Shown here piece by piece: positions 41,901 to 52,660 of a stretch of DNA of 64,000 bases (the stretch's first letter is position 1; the number at the start of each line of letters is the position of its first letter). Source of the DNA: Acanthamoeba lenticulata (Eukaryota; Discosea; Longamoebia; Acanthamoebidae); contig NAVB01000010.1 in NCBI GenBank assembly GCA_002179805.1, positions 1 through 64,000 of the forward strand, given 5' to 3'. Below the pieces are notes generated by a model that was not told where the DNA came from, searched no databases, and saw only the letters and a list, made by a program, of their open reading frames with translations. The translations under genes were made by a program, and so were the position numbers.

Positions 41901-42515
41901 CCGACAAAGACAACAAGAAAAAAGCAGTGAACCTGTTGGGTCTCGATCATGACTGCAGCTTCAGGACCGTCGTACTGCACCGTCCACCGCTCGATGGCAC
42001 GCAACAGTACCTGCACCACAGCATGAAGATGAACACGGGACATGCGAGGAGCAAAGTGGCAAAGCCCAGGAGGTGCGTACAAGCTTGGAAGAGCGCTGGC
42101 TGCCCTCTTCGCCTAGGTCGGAGCCGACATAACCGTCGGCGGACACGTGCGCAAGGGCGAGCTCGCCTACTTCATCAAGACTGCTGATGCGCTCACGTAC
42201 TTTGCTCTTGTCCTGAATCATGACGAAAAGGGAGAAGCCATCCAGCGTGCGTTGGGCCTTGTCCGACTCATCCGCGCCCTCGAATCGACCAATTTTGTGC
42301 ACATCCAACTCACGAAGGCGGGTTGTTGGTTTTTTAGCGGCAACAGCCTTCTTCTTGGCCTCTTTCTTTGGGGCAGATCCCTGCAGCCGGAAAGAGTTGT
42401 AAGAGTGCATTTTCAGTTAGGAAGTGTGAACTGGACGTACATGAGCCAGAAAGGCTTTGATAGATCCATTAGATTTTTCTTCCTCTTTCTTCGCCACACG
42501 GCCTGAACGCCTCAT
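35909..42515 (-). CDS. DNMT1-type DNA (cytosine-5) methyltransferase
   Basis: Starts at 42515 ([20 protein letters not shown]) and stops at TGA 35909-35911; about 20 exons. Near the start [10 protein letters not shown] resembles a weak PCNA-binding motif. The RFTS domain has [35 protein letters not shown] and a long acidic insert. Two BAH domains follow ([51 protein letters not shown]). The catalytic domain has all key motifs: [13 protein letters not shown] (I), [10 protein letters not shown] joined to GFTGMNRFP (IV, catalytic Cys), [10 protein letters not shown] (VI), [13 protein letters not shown] (VIII) and [15 protein letters not shown] (X). It should be the maintenance 5-methylcytosine enzyme at replication forks. 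No CXXC zinc finger is seen between RFTS and BAH, as in plant MET1. The last exon ends in a poly-Ser tail. Confidence 0.95.
38971..38990. repeat. (AG)10 microsatellite
   Basis: A pure AG run in an intron of the DNMT1-type gene, flanked on both sides by AGCTATG, so the unit may have grown by slippage between two short direct repeats. Confidence 0.9.
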
Positions 42516-42687
42516 TCCTGAGGCTTGCCAAAATCTTTGATGATATGTTTGTGATTTGAAAACTTTCTTTGTTTCCTCACTTTGGCGCCAAAAGGAAGAG
42601 TGTCGACATTAAAATGGGGCTCCTCAAGTCATGTACAGGCCTCATCACAACCCTCACGTCCCGTCCCGTGTTCTGCCGCTCTTACTC

Positions 42688-45600
42688 TCACGTTTGCTTT
42701 CCTCCAGGAGAAGCATTCGAACGGGAGACGGCAGCGACAGCCATGGCCTTGCTCACCTGATCCGTCGTGCTTCGCAGGCTGCCGCCCCGGCGCTTGGTCA
42801 TGATGCTCTCGAAGACGTGCTGCAGCTCGTTCGTCGCCTCACTGCCACCACCGGTCGCTGGTGGCACCACCACGGCCTTGCGCGGCTTGACGTCGCCGCT
42901 CGTGTGGCCGTGCCAATCCACGGGTTGTGGCGGTGATGGTCGCAGCGCAGGAGTATTTAAGCTGGGCGTAGAAGCTGGCGATGAAGACAAGTGCGAAGGT
43001 GAAGGTGAAGGTGAAGGCGAAGGCGAAGGCGAAGATGGTGGAGAAGATAATGTCGAAGCTGGTAGAGAGGCGGTAGTGCTGGAGCTTCCAGCGGCGGTGG
43101 CCGTGGCCGTGGAGTTGTTGGGGATAGGATTGTTGTTGTTCGTGTTTGCGCTGTTGCCGTTGCTGTTGATTGGGTTGTTGTTGTTGTTGTTCGCCTCGGC
43201 AAAGAGAAGAGCACAGCGGGCGGAGCGCCGAGGGCCAAAGTGCTCCAGCTCGAGGTCTTCGCGGTCCGACGACATCGACCGCTGCGCCATCGTGTGGAAC
43301 TTCTGCTGGTGCGGCCTCGAGAGCTGCCCGGGGGGCGATGGGTGCTGTCGCTGACCGGGGGTGTGGTGAGGCGATGGGGAATTAAACGCTCGAATGCCAT
43401 TGGGCGATGCACTGCCGCCCGTCTGCTTCTGCACGAGCTTGGCCTTTTGCCCCTCGACCAGCCCGGCATACGAGGTGTACTTGTCGGACAGGCCGCTGTT
43501 GCTGCGGCTCTTGCCTGATGAGCGGTTGTACAGACCACTGCTGCCGCCACCAGCTGATGACGTTGACGACGAAAGCGGCGGCGACGACGGCCGGCAGTTG
43601 GGCAGCGGTATCGAGCCCGAATCGGTGAACTTGCGCTTGAGCTCCGAAACCCTGCGGCTTGTCTGCGAGCCGGATTCCTCCTCCTGCGCACAAGTGGAAC
43701 GTGAAGAAGGAGCATCGTCAGCCATCACATGCTGTTGCAGGTCGAGCAACTGGTGGGAACAAGCCAGGCAGAAAAGCATACCACGCCTGCTGGAGGAACT
43801 TGAGGCATGCCCAGAGGCGCAAAGATGTTATCGAGCGTCTGTGCACGCGATCGCGTGTGTCGCGGCGCCAGTTCGGTCGCCCTGTGCATGCGCAACGGGT
43901 CAGAGAAAAAGTAAATGGAAGGGCAGGATGGGATTCGTAGTACTTGATGTCGAGCAGCGAGGGTAAGTCCAGAGGCTTGCCGTGGCTGCTGTTGAGGTTG
44001 AGTATGACCTCATAATCGTCGTCGCCTTCGACCGCTGCGATGCTTTCCTTGTCGTAGATCTCCTGCAGCCACTGAACTGCGGCAAGAGGCCCATTGAGCA
44101 GCATCGAGTTCCGTCGGCGACGGGCGGCTAGCTCCTTCTGCTTCCGCTTGAACTCCTCCAGCGCCGCGTTCGTCTCGTCGGTGGCCACCGTCGACCCGCC
44201 CGGGGTCTTGCCCGATTTTGCAACCAGCTCCGACCGGTTGTCGACGCTACTGATCCGTCGCCGCAGCGGAGAATGCTGGCTGCCAGCCAGAAGCGGCGGC
44301 GACATGACGGGCTTGCATGGCTTGGGCGAGGCGGTGGGTGACGTGACGCGCCACGGCGTCTGCTGGACGACTGTCGGCTGCTGCTGTTGCGTGGAAGTCG
44401 ACAATGATAATGACGGCGAAGAAGACCGTAAAGAAGAAGATGCTGTGGACGAAGGCGCTGAGGAAGCAGCTGTAGCAGTAGTGGCGGTAACGCCCGTCGA
44501 AGCGGCTGAGGGAACACCGTCCTTCGCCGTGCTTTTCCGCTTCGCCTTATCCTCCTCTCCGGCCTCTTCCTTGGGCTTGGCCGTCAATGAGTCGGTTGCG
44601 TCCGTTGCCGCGGAATCGGCTCCAATCGCCTCAGCGCTTGAAGCTGACCCTTCCACTTGTGGCTGTTGCTTGCCAGACAGCCGCGCGGGCTGGGTTTGCT
44701 GAGTCTGAGCCTGTGCTGACAGCCGTCGCAGAGCTGGTAACGACTGCTGAGCTGCCTCGGTCGCCTCCACTTCGCCTCCGGCTCGCTCGCGTAATGGAGA
44801 CGATCGGGGATACACCGACAGCTGCCGGTGATGCGCCGACAGCAACAGCGAGCGCTGGTGCCACAACGGCGGCCGCTGCGTTAAGCCGTTGCTGCCTTCG
44901 CCACCGCCATCGGCGGTTATGGGCGGCACGCCGTGGTGCCATCGGTGGCTTACCGACCGATGGTGCCCTAGCCGTTTCTCTCGTCGCTCGCTGGGCTTCT
45001 TTTTCAGCTTCTTCCGCTTCTCCTTGCTCTCCGTTCCCACCACCGCGGGTGGCGGCTGCACAACCGGTTGTTCTGCCTGAGGGGAGGCAACGGCGGTCGT
45101 GGTTGTCGTGGTCGCCACCTCTGAAGCCGTTGGAGCAGCTTCGTCCGTGATCGACTTCTTCTTGCTGCTCCTCCTGCGCTCTTTTGGTTTGTCCTTGTCC
45201 TTGGTTTTGTCCTTGTCTTTCTTCTTTGACTTGCTAGACTTTTTCTTTTCGTCCTCCTTTTTGTCCTTGGCGGCGCTCTTCTCCTTCTTGTCCTTCTTGT
45301 CCCTTTTCTTTTTCTTCTTCGTCGTCTTGTCCTTCTTCGAGTCCGGGTCCTTACTGCTGCTGCTGCTCCCACCACGCCGCCTCTCGGCCTCCTCCGCCTC
45401 GGCCTCGACGTCGACCTCGTCGATGAGCATCATCATGACCGACGGGAGGCCCATGTCGCCATAGAGCGGCGAGATGAACGAGTTGTTGTCGGGACCGGCC
45501 CCGCTGTGCTTCTTCTCCTCCTTCTTCTCTTTCTTTGATAACCGTTTGCCTCCGCCTGGCGACAAGGCGCCGGCCTCAGTCGCGTTGACCTTGCGATTTG

Positions 45601-48600
45601 TCTCGAGCTCGCGCGCTGCCTGCTGCTCGAGGGCCTCGCGCTCTCGCTGCTTCAGGACCTCACGCTCGCGCTCGTCCCGCAGCTGCTGCTCGCGCTTGGT
45701 GGTCTTGGCTTGATCTCGATCTCGCAGGCGCTCGTCCTCGGTGGTGCTGTCGACGCCCGACGGAGTGTCCGCGCCGCTGCTGCCCCCAACGTCGGCCAGC
45801 TTCCGCTTCTTCTTCGTCGTCTTCTTGGCGCTGCTGCGTTTCTTCTTGCCCGCCGTAGCGTAGAGCTTGTCCTCCTTACGCTTGGCCTTGCGCTGCTGGC
45901 GGGACGTCAGGGCCTGACTCGCCCTGCGCTCTTCTGTAATCAGCAGCATCGGATCGGCCCGGCTGCTGATCACCACCAGTTCCTCACCGCCGCTGTCGCT
46001 CTTGTGGTCGGGGATGCCGTCGCCGATACTATGATTATCATCGTTGGCGCCGGTCCCCAGGGCTCGGTCGCTGGATTCCTTGGCGCTGAGACTATCGCGC
46101 ACTTCGTCCTGGGTTTCTGTTTCGGGATGACGGCCGCAGTCGTTCGCCACTTGGCCACTTGTGGTAAGACTTGACGCGTGGAGTTCATCATGCTCGGTCT
46201 CGGTTTCGGTGTCCTCCCATGCTTGGTTGAGACGCCGGAGTTGCTCGACCATCCGCTCGTTCTTGCGGCTGAGCTCCCTCTGCCGATTCTCGGCGTCGCT
46301 GAGCTGTGTGCGCAGCTCGACCACCTCGCCTGCCAGCTCGCTGTGCGAAAGGAAAAAAGATAAAGCAAACGTTTGGCCGGTCAGCCCAACGCCTGCGCTG
46401 TTCCTTCGTTTCTGAAACTTGTACCGAATAATGCGGATTGCAGCGTTGTTGGTGTACGTCGAACTGAAGTCTTGCTCCGAAACGGTGGGCGACGAAGCGA
46501 GGATGGTGTTGGTCTTCTTGCCCTTGCTGCCTCGCATTGAACCCACCTGTGTGATGGCCAAGGACACGTGAGAGACCTGCACCATACGAGCTGGTTGGTT
46601 CTCTTTGGGTGCTGACAACGGACCTTAAAATTATTGAGCATACGAGACCGCTTGGCGGAGGGGGAGGTCGGGATTCGAGACTGTTGCACCACCGCAGCGG
46701 CCGTGATTGCAGCAACCTGGTGATGGCACACGACACTCAGCTTGCGTGTGATAAAAGATCCCTTGGAGGAAACGCTGGGAAAAACGCACGCCCTGAGGGT
46801 GTTGGCCGTTCTGATGGTTTGGCATGGACTGGGAGAGCGATGGAGCCTGCGCGGCGAACAGCGGGAGGGAAAGATGGCCCTGCGACTGGCTGTGGACCAA
46901 CTGCGGCAACGACGACGGCGACGAGGACGGCACTGGCGCAAAGCTCATCGAGTGGTGGGTCTGCGCCAGCGGTGACGGCGCCACCGTGGTCGGCGAAGAG
47001 CTTAGCGAGGAGGTCGATGGGGGACTGTTGCGCTCAAAGTAAAGCGCAAACTGAGTGAGAGCACGGCTTCGCCGTGGCGAGGTGCCCGCAAGCATTGATG
47101 CCGCGCTCGGGCTTGATTGGTTCACCGGCGGTGCGCTGCTGTCACAATTGTGCAAGGAGCGTTGTTAATCTTCGTGCTGACCTTCCTGCATGACTGGGCG
47201 AGTCGTACGCTGCGTGGTCGAACGATGCCGCCCGTGCCTTGCTGTTGTTGAGAATGAAACTGCCATGGAGGGACAAGTTGTTCCCGCTGTTGTAGATCCA
47301 TGACGAGTTGGAGTCGGCTCCATTGCTGCTCGCAAGAGCACCATTTCCGTTGCTGCCAGTTCCAATGGCCTTCGTCGCCGGGGCGGGTGCGGGCATCAAG
47401 AGATCTTCCTCCTGTTAAGATTGCTGATTAGCTTACAGACACAACCCCTCACCCAACTCAAGGAGGTAAACTGACCACAAGGAGCGTGAAGAAGCGGGTC
47501 AGGCTGGGTGCATAGGCGGCCACAAAGTTACGCAGCACAGGTGTAGAGAGGTACTCCTGTTGGCAACAAACACACAGAACGCCTCAGAGAAATGTTTGAT
47601 AAGCAGACTCGAATGCGTAGTACCTCCTTGGTGCCGAACTCAGCCCCAGTCGATGCCGTTTGCAGCAACTTGGACAGGAGGATGAGTGAACGGCTCGCCA
47701 CCAAAGACGGTTGCTCTACGCACGCGCGTGAGAAGAGGCGAGACCATGGAGTGGAGTAACAAGATGCAGACGAACGAACCCTTGATGATGCCGTAGAAGT
47801 TGGGAGTCACAAGCGCAGGGCACAAAAAACGCAAAAAGAAGAAGCCGCTGAGGACAATATTGACCTCGTCTGGAAACTGTTTCTTGATCTCCGCGCCAAG
47901 GAAGCATAGAATGCGTCGCAAGACACTGTTGCAACAAACATTGAGCAAGGTTAGGGTGCTTGACGGCAGTGGAGAGGATACGCCAAAGCGTACTTGGGGA
48001 TAGAGTTGAGCGAGCAGCAGATGTGCTCGACCACTTGCTTGGCTGTACACAGAAGTCGGATAAGGTTGGCCTCAACCCGCACCGGATCCGGCTCTCGGTG
48101 CCGGTCCAGTTCGAAGCAGACGTCGTTTTTACAAATGTTAGAGACAAAAGGGTATAGTGTGCGCTGCAGATACGGCTCACCCTCCCTGCATATGGCCATC
48201 ACAACAACTGAGAGACTTGCTTGCATTGAGAAAAAAGGATGGTTGTGTGTGTACCTGAACATCCATGTGGACAAGAGATAGGTGGCGGTGCTCCCCTCTC
48301 GGAAGAAGGCCGAGATGGAGAGCTTTTCCGTCTCTGGTGCGAGCGTCGAGCTGGAGAAGAGGAACAGCGCTTTGGCTGCACGTAAAAAGAAAGTCAGGCA
48401 GTGTTAACACAAGGAAGAAGAAGAAGAGCGATTATCGCTGTAGGGTCTGCGCACCTGTAAAATTGGTAATCTCCTGGTGTAGAGCATGCCGCAGTAGCGG
48501 GTAGATGCGGTTGTGCGCCTCACAAATGGACACAACCGCTTGTATCTGCAAGAGGCCTAAAAGTTTCAGCAACAAACACACACCGCCACTGCTGTACGAC

Positions 48601-48987
48601 TTACCAGTACGTCGTTATCCTCGTAGTGGCGCACGGCCTCCATGGCAACAAGCAAGATCTCATATTTGTCCTCCAAAACAAGCTGATTGTTGTAATTAAT
48701 GAAACGCTCAGAGTGCAGGCAAATTAACAGTTGCAATTGAAATCGCTACGTACCTCTTCAAGTTTGGAAAACGCTTCCTCGGGCCGCATCGTGTTGTATT
48801 TCTCTTCCACTTGCTGGGGGGTGGGAGCACCGAAGACCCATGTCGATCTTTGGGCGAGGGCTGGCGGTCGCTCTGGGGGCAAAACTGATTCCATTTTTTT
48901 CCTTGCGCCTTTTCCTAAAATGTAGGCAGACTGGGTACGTTCTACCGCAAACGGATGCTCAAGCGACTGCCGTCGGCAGTCATCCAC
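42688..48987 (-). CDS. RasGAP protein with long low-complexity C-terminal region
   Basis: Read from 48987 (MDDCRRQSLEHPFAVERTQS); a second in-frame ATG at 48894 has the A-rich context common for starts here. The RasGAP domain lies in the first third: STLAPETEKLSISAFFREGS (the Arg of FFREGS is the likely arginine finger), EPYLQRTLYPFVSNI, CTAKQVVEHICCSLNSIP and VLSGFFFLRFLCPALVTPNF (FLR-PA motif that contacts Ras). It speeds GTP hydrolysis on Ras. After it comes a region of Asn/Ser-rich sequence, a coiled coil (LAGEVVELRTQLSDAENRQR), and a very long Lys/Ser/Thr/Ala-rich stretch (for instance KKDKTTKKKKKRDKKDKKE). A conserved-looking segment (LQEIYDKESIAAVEGDDDYE) is near residue 1500. It ends in SRSNASPGGKQT. 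Together with the RasGEF gene it gives both a Ras activator and a Ras inactivator in 22 kb. Confidence 0.88.
42995..43033. repeat. GAAGGY hexamer repeat coding Ser-Pro
   Basis: Six to seven copies of GAAGGT/GAAGGC on the + strand that code an SPSPSPSPSPS stretch in the RasGAP C-terminus on the - strand. Confidence 0.85.
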
Positions 48988-49368
48988 CCTCTCTTATCCT
49001 TTCACCTTCTTTGCAAGTGCAAACTCTAACCTTTCTTCCTCTTACTTATCCTGGCCGCCTCCTCCTCCGCCCTCGGCCTGCGTCTATTGAGTCTATAGCT
49101 GCAACAGACGGTCGTCGTAGGTATGCTCCTTTCTTCTTGTTGATGTTGCCTCGGTCGTGGTGGTTTTAGGAGCTGTTAGCGTCGCAACGGCCGTTTGTCC
49201 TGATAAGGAATTGTCGACACTTTATTGCAGCCTCGTCTGGCGCCAAAGTGGAGAGGCACCACGAAGCAGGAAGGAAAAAGAGTAGATCAGCTGTTTCTCT
49301 TCTCAGGGAGACAGGGCTTGGGGTTGTTTGTACAGCAAGGCCCGCGACGAGACCAACGTTCGTGACCC
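48988..49368. other. Spacer upstream of RasGAP, downstream of EamA transporter
   Basis: 381 bases holding the RasGAP promoter and 5' UTR and the transporter 3' UTR. T-rich and C-rich tracts on the + strand near 49000-49080 read as an A/G-rich leader on the - strand. I see no gene. Confidence 0.5.
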
Positions 49369-50017
49369 CTAGGCACCCTCTCCGGCAAGGAGGTAGATGG
49401 CACCCACCGCCAACAGAATGCCAGTTCCTTTGCGCAGGGTGAACGTCTCCCCCAGAAGTAGAACGCCAAGCACGGCAGGCACAATGATGTAGAGGGCAGT
49501 AACTGGTCCCAATACGCTGACGCTCATCCCCATGCCTGAAAGCTTTCAGAGGGCCGAAAGGTCAACTGGTGGCGTATTGAGCGGGAGGGAAGGAGGAGGC
49601 AAACCTTGAAAAAGCCAACGTCGGCCCAGGTGAACAAGAGGCCCGACACAATGCAGATGAGGTGATTCCGGTTGAAGGTGCGAAAGTGTTGCTGAGGGAG
49701 GAAAGGCAACGCGCACAGAACGAACCCACTGACCAACGATGATAACATTGGGGGGTGGTGAGACTGGGAGCAAAGGAGGGAAGGGTTTGTAAGGAAGCGC
49801 ACAGCGTGTTGTAAAGGAGTGAGGCGCGGAAGGAGGCACTTTGGCCAACATAGCCCATAAGAAAAGTAGACATGCCCCACCCGAAGAAGCAGAGGGTCAT
49901 GCACCCAGCAACAGCCAACTTGCGCCCGCTCAGCGCGCTCGCTTTTGCACTGTCAGCAGCTAAAACTACAGAAGACCCAGCCTCCATTCCAAGTCCATCC
50001 TTCGAGCCCTCTCCCAT
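49369..50017 (-). CDS. Small EamA/DMT-family membrane transporter
   Basis: Starts at 50017 (MGEGSKDGLGMEAGSSVVLA) and stops at TAG 49369-49371; three exons. TM1 is AVAGCMTLCFFGWGMSTFLM, TM2 is LSSLVSGFVLCALPFL, TM3 is HLICIVSGLLFTWADVGFFK, and after the second intron come VLGPVTALYIIVPAVLGVLL and GETFTLRKGTGILLAVGAIY. The LLLGETFTLRKGTGILL pattern is typical of the end of an EamA half (drug/metabolite transporter superfamily). At about 145-150 residues it is a single EamA domain with four to five helices, so it probably works as a dimer. The substrate is unknown. The first splice is not fully settled: the donor in phase is at GGCTAT/gttggc rather than the stronger-looking one 10 bases further on. 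Confidence 0.78.
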
Positions 50018-50269
50018 GACGTCTTGCTCTCGCGTTGCGAGAAGAAATAAAAATAAAATTCAAAAAAGAAAGTCTAGGAAGGCCACGCCAAGATCTGGCC
50101 GCAAGAGAAACACAAGACGCAGGGTGGGAAGAAGAAAAGGCTACATTACATCGAAGCGCGCCGTGAAAGCGAAAAAGAAGCAAAACAGGAGCAAATAAAT
50201 AAATAAAGGAGGAAAGGGTAGTCTCGTGAGGACGGAAGCCTCTCTCCTCGGGCGCGCGAATCGATCGAA

Positions 50270-52660
50270 TTAACCAAATCTGGCACCAGCGAGCGAGCGC
50301 TGGGCGATCTTGGCGTCGTGGAGAGCCGGTAGGGGTTCGCCCGTGATGGGATCCCTCCTCTCCTCGCCGACGAAGCTGATGTTGCAGGCCTGAGGCCGGC
50401 GGCCTTGTGCGTAGGCCGCGCGCTGCTTGTAACGGACGATGCGGCCGCAGAGGAAGGTGTCCCAGTAGCCGCACTTCTGACTGCGACTGACGCCAGGGGT
50501 GTCCTTGAGCCACCAATCTTCATACCACTCGCCGTCGGGGGCGATGTCCTTGCGATGGAAGAAGATGTCAAGCGTCTGCTCGGGCAATTGGCCAGGATTG
50601 GGCGTCTGCGAGATGAAACCCCAGCAGCCATTGAACATCTTGAGCGATCCGATGCGCCACTGCTCAGCCGAGAAGCGAGTCTTGAAGATGTCCTTCCATC
50701 TTTCGTTCTGCTGCAGGAGCGAGTAGATCCAGGCCCATTCGTCCGATTCCGAATCTTCGTCGCCGATTGTCGAGTCGGCAGGCGCCGGAGGGGCCATCGC
50801 CCCCTCAGCTGACTCGAGCAGCTTGTAGCGCCTCAGGTAGAGATCCTTCCACAGGCCATCGTCGTTGGCCAGGTAGGCCAGACGGCGCTTGCACACCTGC
50901 TCGAGACGGCCAAGATCGCTACCCGAAAGGTAGCCGAAGATGCGAAGCAATGTGGTCGAGGGCAGCAGCAAGAGGCCAGACGTCTCGTTGGCTTCGTCGA
51001 TTTTCAACGATGCCAATTGGCTGTTGAGCGGCGATGCCGACACGGCCGCAAACGAGGCAGAACCGCCCCCCATCGATGGGGCCGAGGGCGTGCGAGGGCC
51101 CATAGAGCCGCCCGCCTGGCTGCGTGCGATTTGAATCGGCTGAGAACCAGACCCGTGCAGAGGCGACGATGAGAGACGAGGCGACTGCAGTACTGCAGAG
51201 GCCGAGCCACGAGGCGAGATGGTGGCCTCATCATCGTTGAAACAAATATTGTTGCCATCTGTCGGGGTCGCCGCGTAGACGGTAATCGCTGGGCCGTAGT
51301 GCTGCTGCTTGCCACTCTGGCCGCCGCCGACGCCTCCACCCCCGCCGCCGGGGCTCTTGAGTGCACTCGAAAGATACGAGTGCGGCTGGCGCGGAGGGGA
51401 CGAACGCGGCATGGACCCGAGACCGCCGCTGTTCCTCAGACGCGCGGGCGGTGAAGCCGGGTAACCCCCACTGCCGCCCAGACCCGACGATCCGCGAGAT
51501 CCGGGGGCGTGGATGGGCTGCGAGCGCGGAGGCGTCGCGCGATACTGCTGCTGGCCGCCGCCGCCGTTGTTGCCGCCGTGATAGCCGCCCGCAGTAGGAT
51601 AGTGACCGCTGCCCGAGTAGGCAAACTGAGGCTGCTGCTGTTGCTGCTGCTGGTAGCCCGAGGCGCCGTAGCCGTTGCTGCCACCACCGCCGCTGTTGTA
51701 GCCGCCGTGCTTGTGGCTATTGCCGTTGGAGAGAGCCGGGCCGCCAGGACGAGAGCCCGAATACTTGGCCCCTCCATGGCCACTGGTGGAGGCGCCGCTG
51801 CCAACGGCAGCAGATGATCCGACCGAACCGGCATAGAGGGCGTAGTTGTTCTTCCTCGTCATGACGCCGTTGGTGGAGTGCAGTCCGTTGGAGTGGAAAC
51901 CGCTGCCTGATGCGGCGGCAAGACCATAACCGCTCTGGTGCAGATGCTGCTGTTGCTGTTGATGGTGGTGCGCGGTCACCATGTGACTGTTCGATTGCTG
52001 TTGTTGATGGTGCGGATGGTGATGGCCCACTCCTCCGAGGGACCGAACATCTTGATAATCTTCCTCTGAAGAATAAATAAGCGAATGAGGAGCCGGTGAC
52101 GCAGGCGGCGAAAGTATGGGCGACGAAGAGAACAGTGAGCCCTGCGAGTAGAAGCCGGCGCCTTCATCGAAGGATGACCTCTGCAGACCGAGAGCGCCCA
52201 TGTGTCCGCCACCTCCGCCCATCGACGAGAGATGATGGCTCTGCGCGCCACCGCCCAAGGCGTGGAGCAGATGGCTCGGATGCGTTCCAACCGCTGACGT
52301 CGAGAGACTCATCGACGACGGCCAGCCACCGTTGGTGCCGCTGCTGGGGATGGCCGACGAGGATTGATGGTGCAGTGGCCCGGCTGCCCCGGCGGCGCCC
52401 CCGAAGGCACCGGCGTGGTCGGCGCTCATGGTCTGGCCGAGCCTGGTCGGTGGATCGTCGGAGAAAAGGCTATCGACGACGGACAGGGACGACCAAAACG
52501 ATACGCCATCGCCGCCTCCGCCCGTAGTCGCTGATCCTCCGCCGTTGTTGGGCATCGTTGAAGACGAAGCCGCAGAAGAAGAAGAACCAGCAGCTCCGCC
52601 GCTGCTTGCCGTGGATTCGAAACCTTCAGGACCGTGTCGCCTCTGCATGGTAGAGAGCAT
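50270..52660 (-). CDS. F-box plus cold-shock-like domain protein, Gly/Ser/Gln-rich
   Basis: A single-exon gene of 796 residues, from 52660 (MLSTMQRRHGPEGFESTASS) to 50270. Residues 1-560 are low complexity (Gly, Ser, Gln, His runs). Near 565-620 is an F-box (LLLLPSTTLLRIFGYLSGSD ... LEQVCKRRLAYLANDDGLW). Near 670-760 the sequence SLKMFNGCWGFISQTPN, DIFFHRKDIAPDGEWYEDW, GRIVRYKQRAAYAQGRRPQA and CNISFVGEE matches the order of a cold-shock domain: a K-W/F-N start, GFI, DIFFH and a closing PQAxNV-like strand. The RNP1-like and RNP2-like pieces are both there, with an insert of about 30 residues after FFHRKDI. Cold-shock domains bind single-stranded RNA or DNA. The pair would join RNA binding to ubiquitin ligase recruitment. 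The F-box call is strong; the cold-shock call is good but by eye. Confidence 0.85.
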   Translation of the reverse strand: MLSTMQRRHGPEGFESTASSGGAAGSSSSAASSSTMPNNGGGSATTGGGGDGVSFWSSLSVVDSLFSDDPPTRLGQTMSADHAGAFGGAAGAAGPLHHQSSSAIPSSGTNGGWPSSMSLSTSAVGTHPSHLLHALGGGAQSHHLSSMGGGGGHMGALGLQRSSFDEGAGFYSQGSLFSSSPILSPPASPAPHSLIYSSEEDYQDVRSLGGVGHHHPHHQQQQSNSHMVTAHHHQQQQQHLHQSGYGLAAASGSGFHSNGLHSTNGVMTRKNNYALYAGSVGSSAAVGSGASTSGHGGAKYSGSRPGGPALSNGNSHKHGGYNSGGGGSNGYGASGYQQQQQQQPQFAYSGSGHYPTAGGYHGGNNGGGGQQQYRATPPRSQPIHAPGSRGSSGLGGSGGYPASPPARLRNSGGLGSMPRSSPPRQPHSYLSSALKSPGGGGGGVGGGQSGKQQHYGPAITVYAATPTDGNNICFNDDEATISPRGSASAVLQSPRLSSSPLHGSGSQPIQIARSQAGGSMGPRTPSAPSMGGGSASFAAVSASPLNSQLASLKIDEANETSGLLLLPSTTLLRIFGYLSGSDLGRLEQVCKRRLAYLANDDGLWKDLYLRRYKLLESAEGAMAPPAPADSTIGDEDSESDEWAWIYSLLQQNERWKDIFKTRFSAEQWRIGSLKMFNGCWGFISQTPNPGQLPEQTLDIFFHRKDIAPDGEWYEDWWLKDTPGVSRSQKCGYWDTFLCGRIVRYKQRAAYAQGRRPQACNISFVGEERRDPITGEPLPALHDAKIAQRSLAGARFG

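Noticed and set aside
44094..45713. Several + strand frames rich in Ser, Leu and Phe
   Set aside because: Antisense shadows of the Lys/Ser-rich part of the RasGAP gene.
43718..46618. A 966-codon - strand frame as a gene of its own
   Set aside because: Its ends run through introns; it fits as the low-complexity and coiled-coil exons of the RasGAP gene that starts at 48987.
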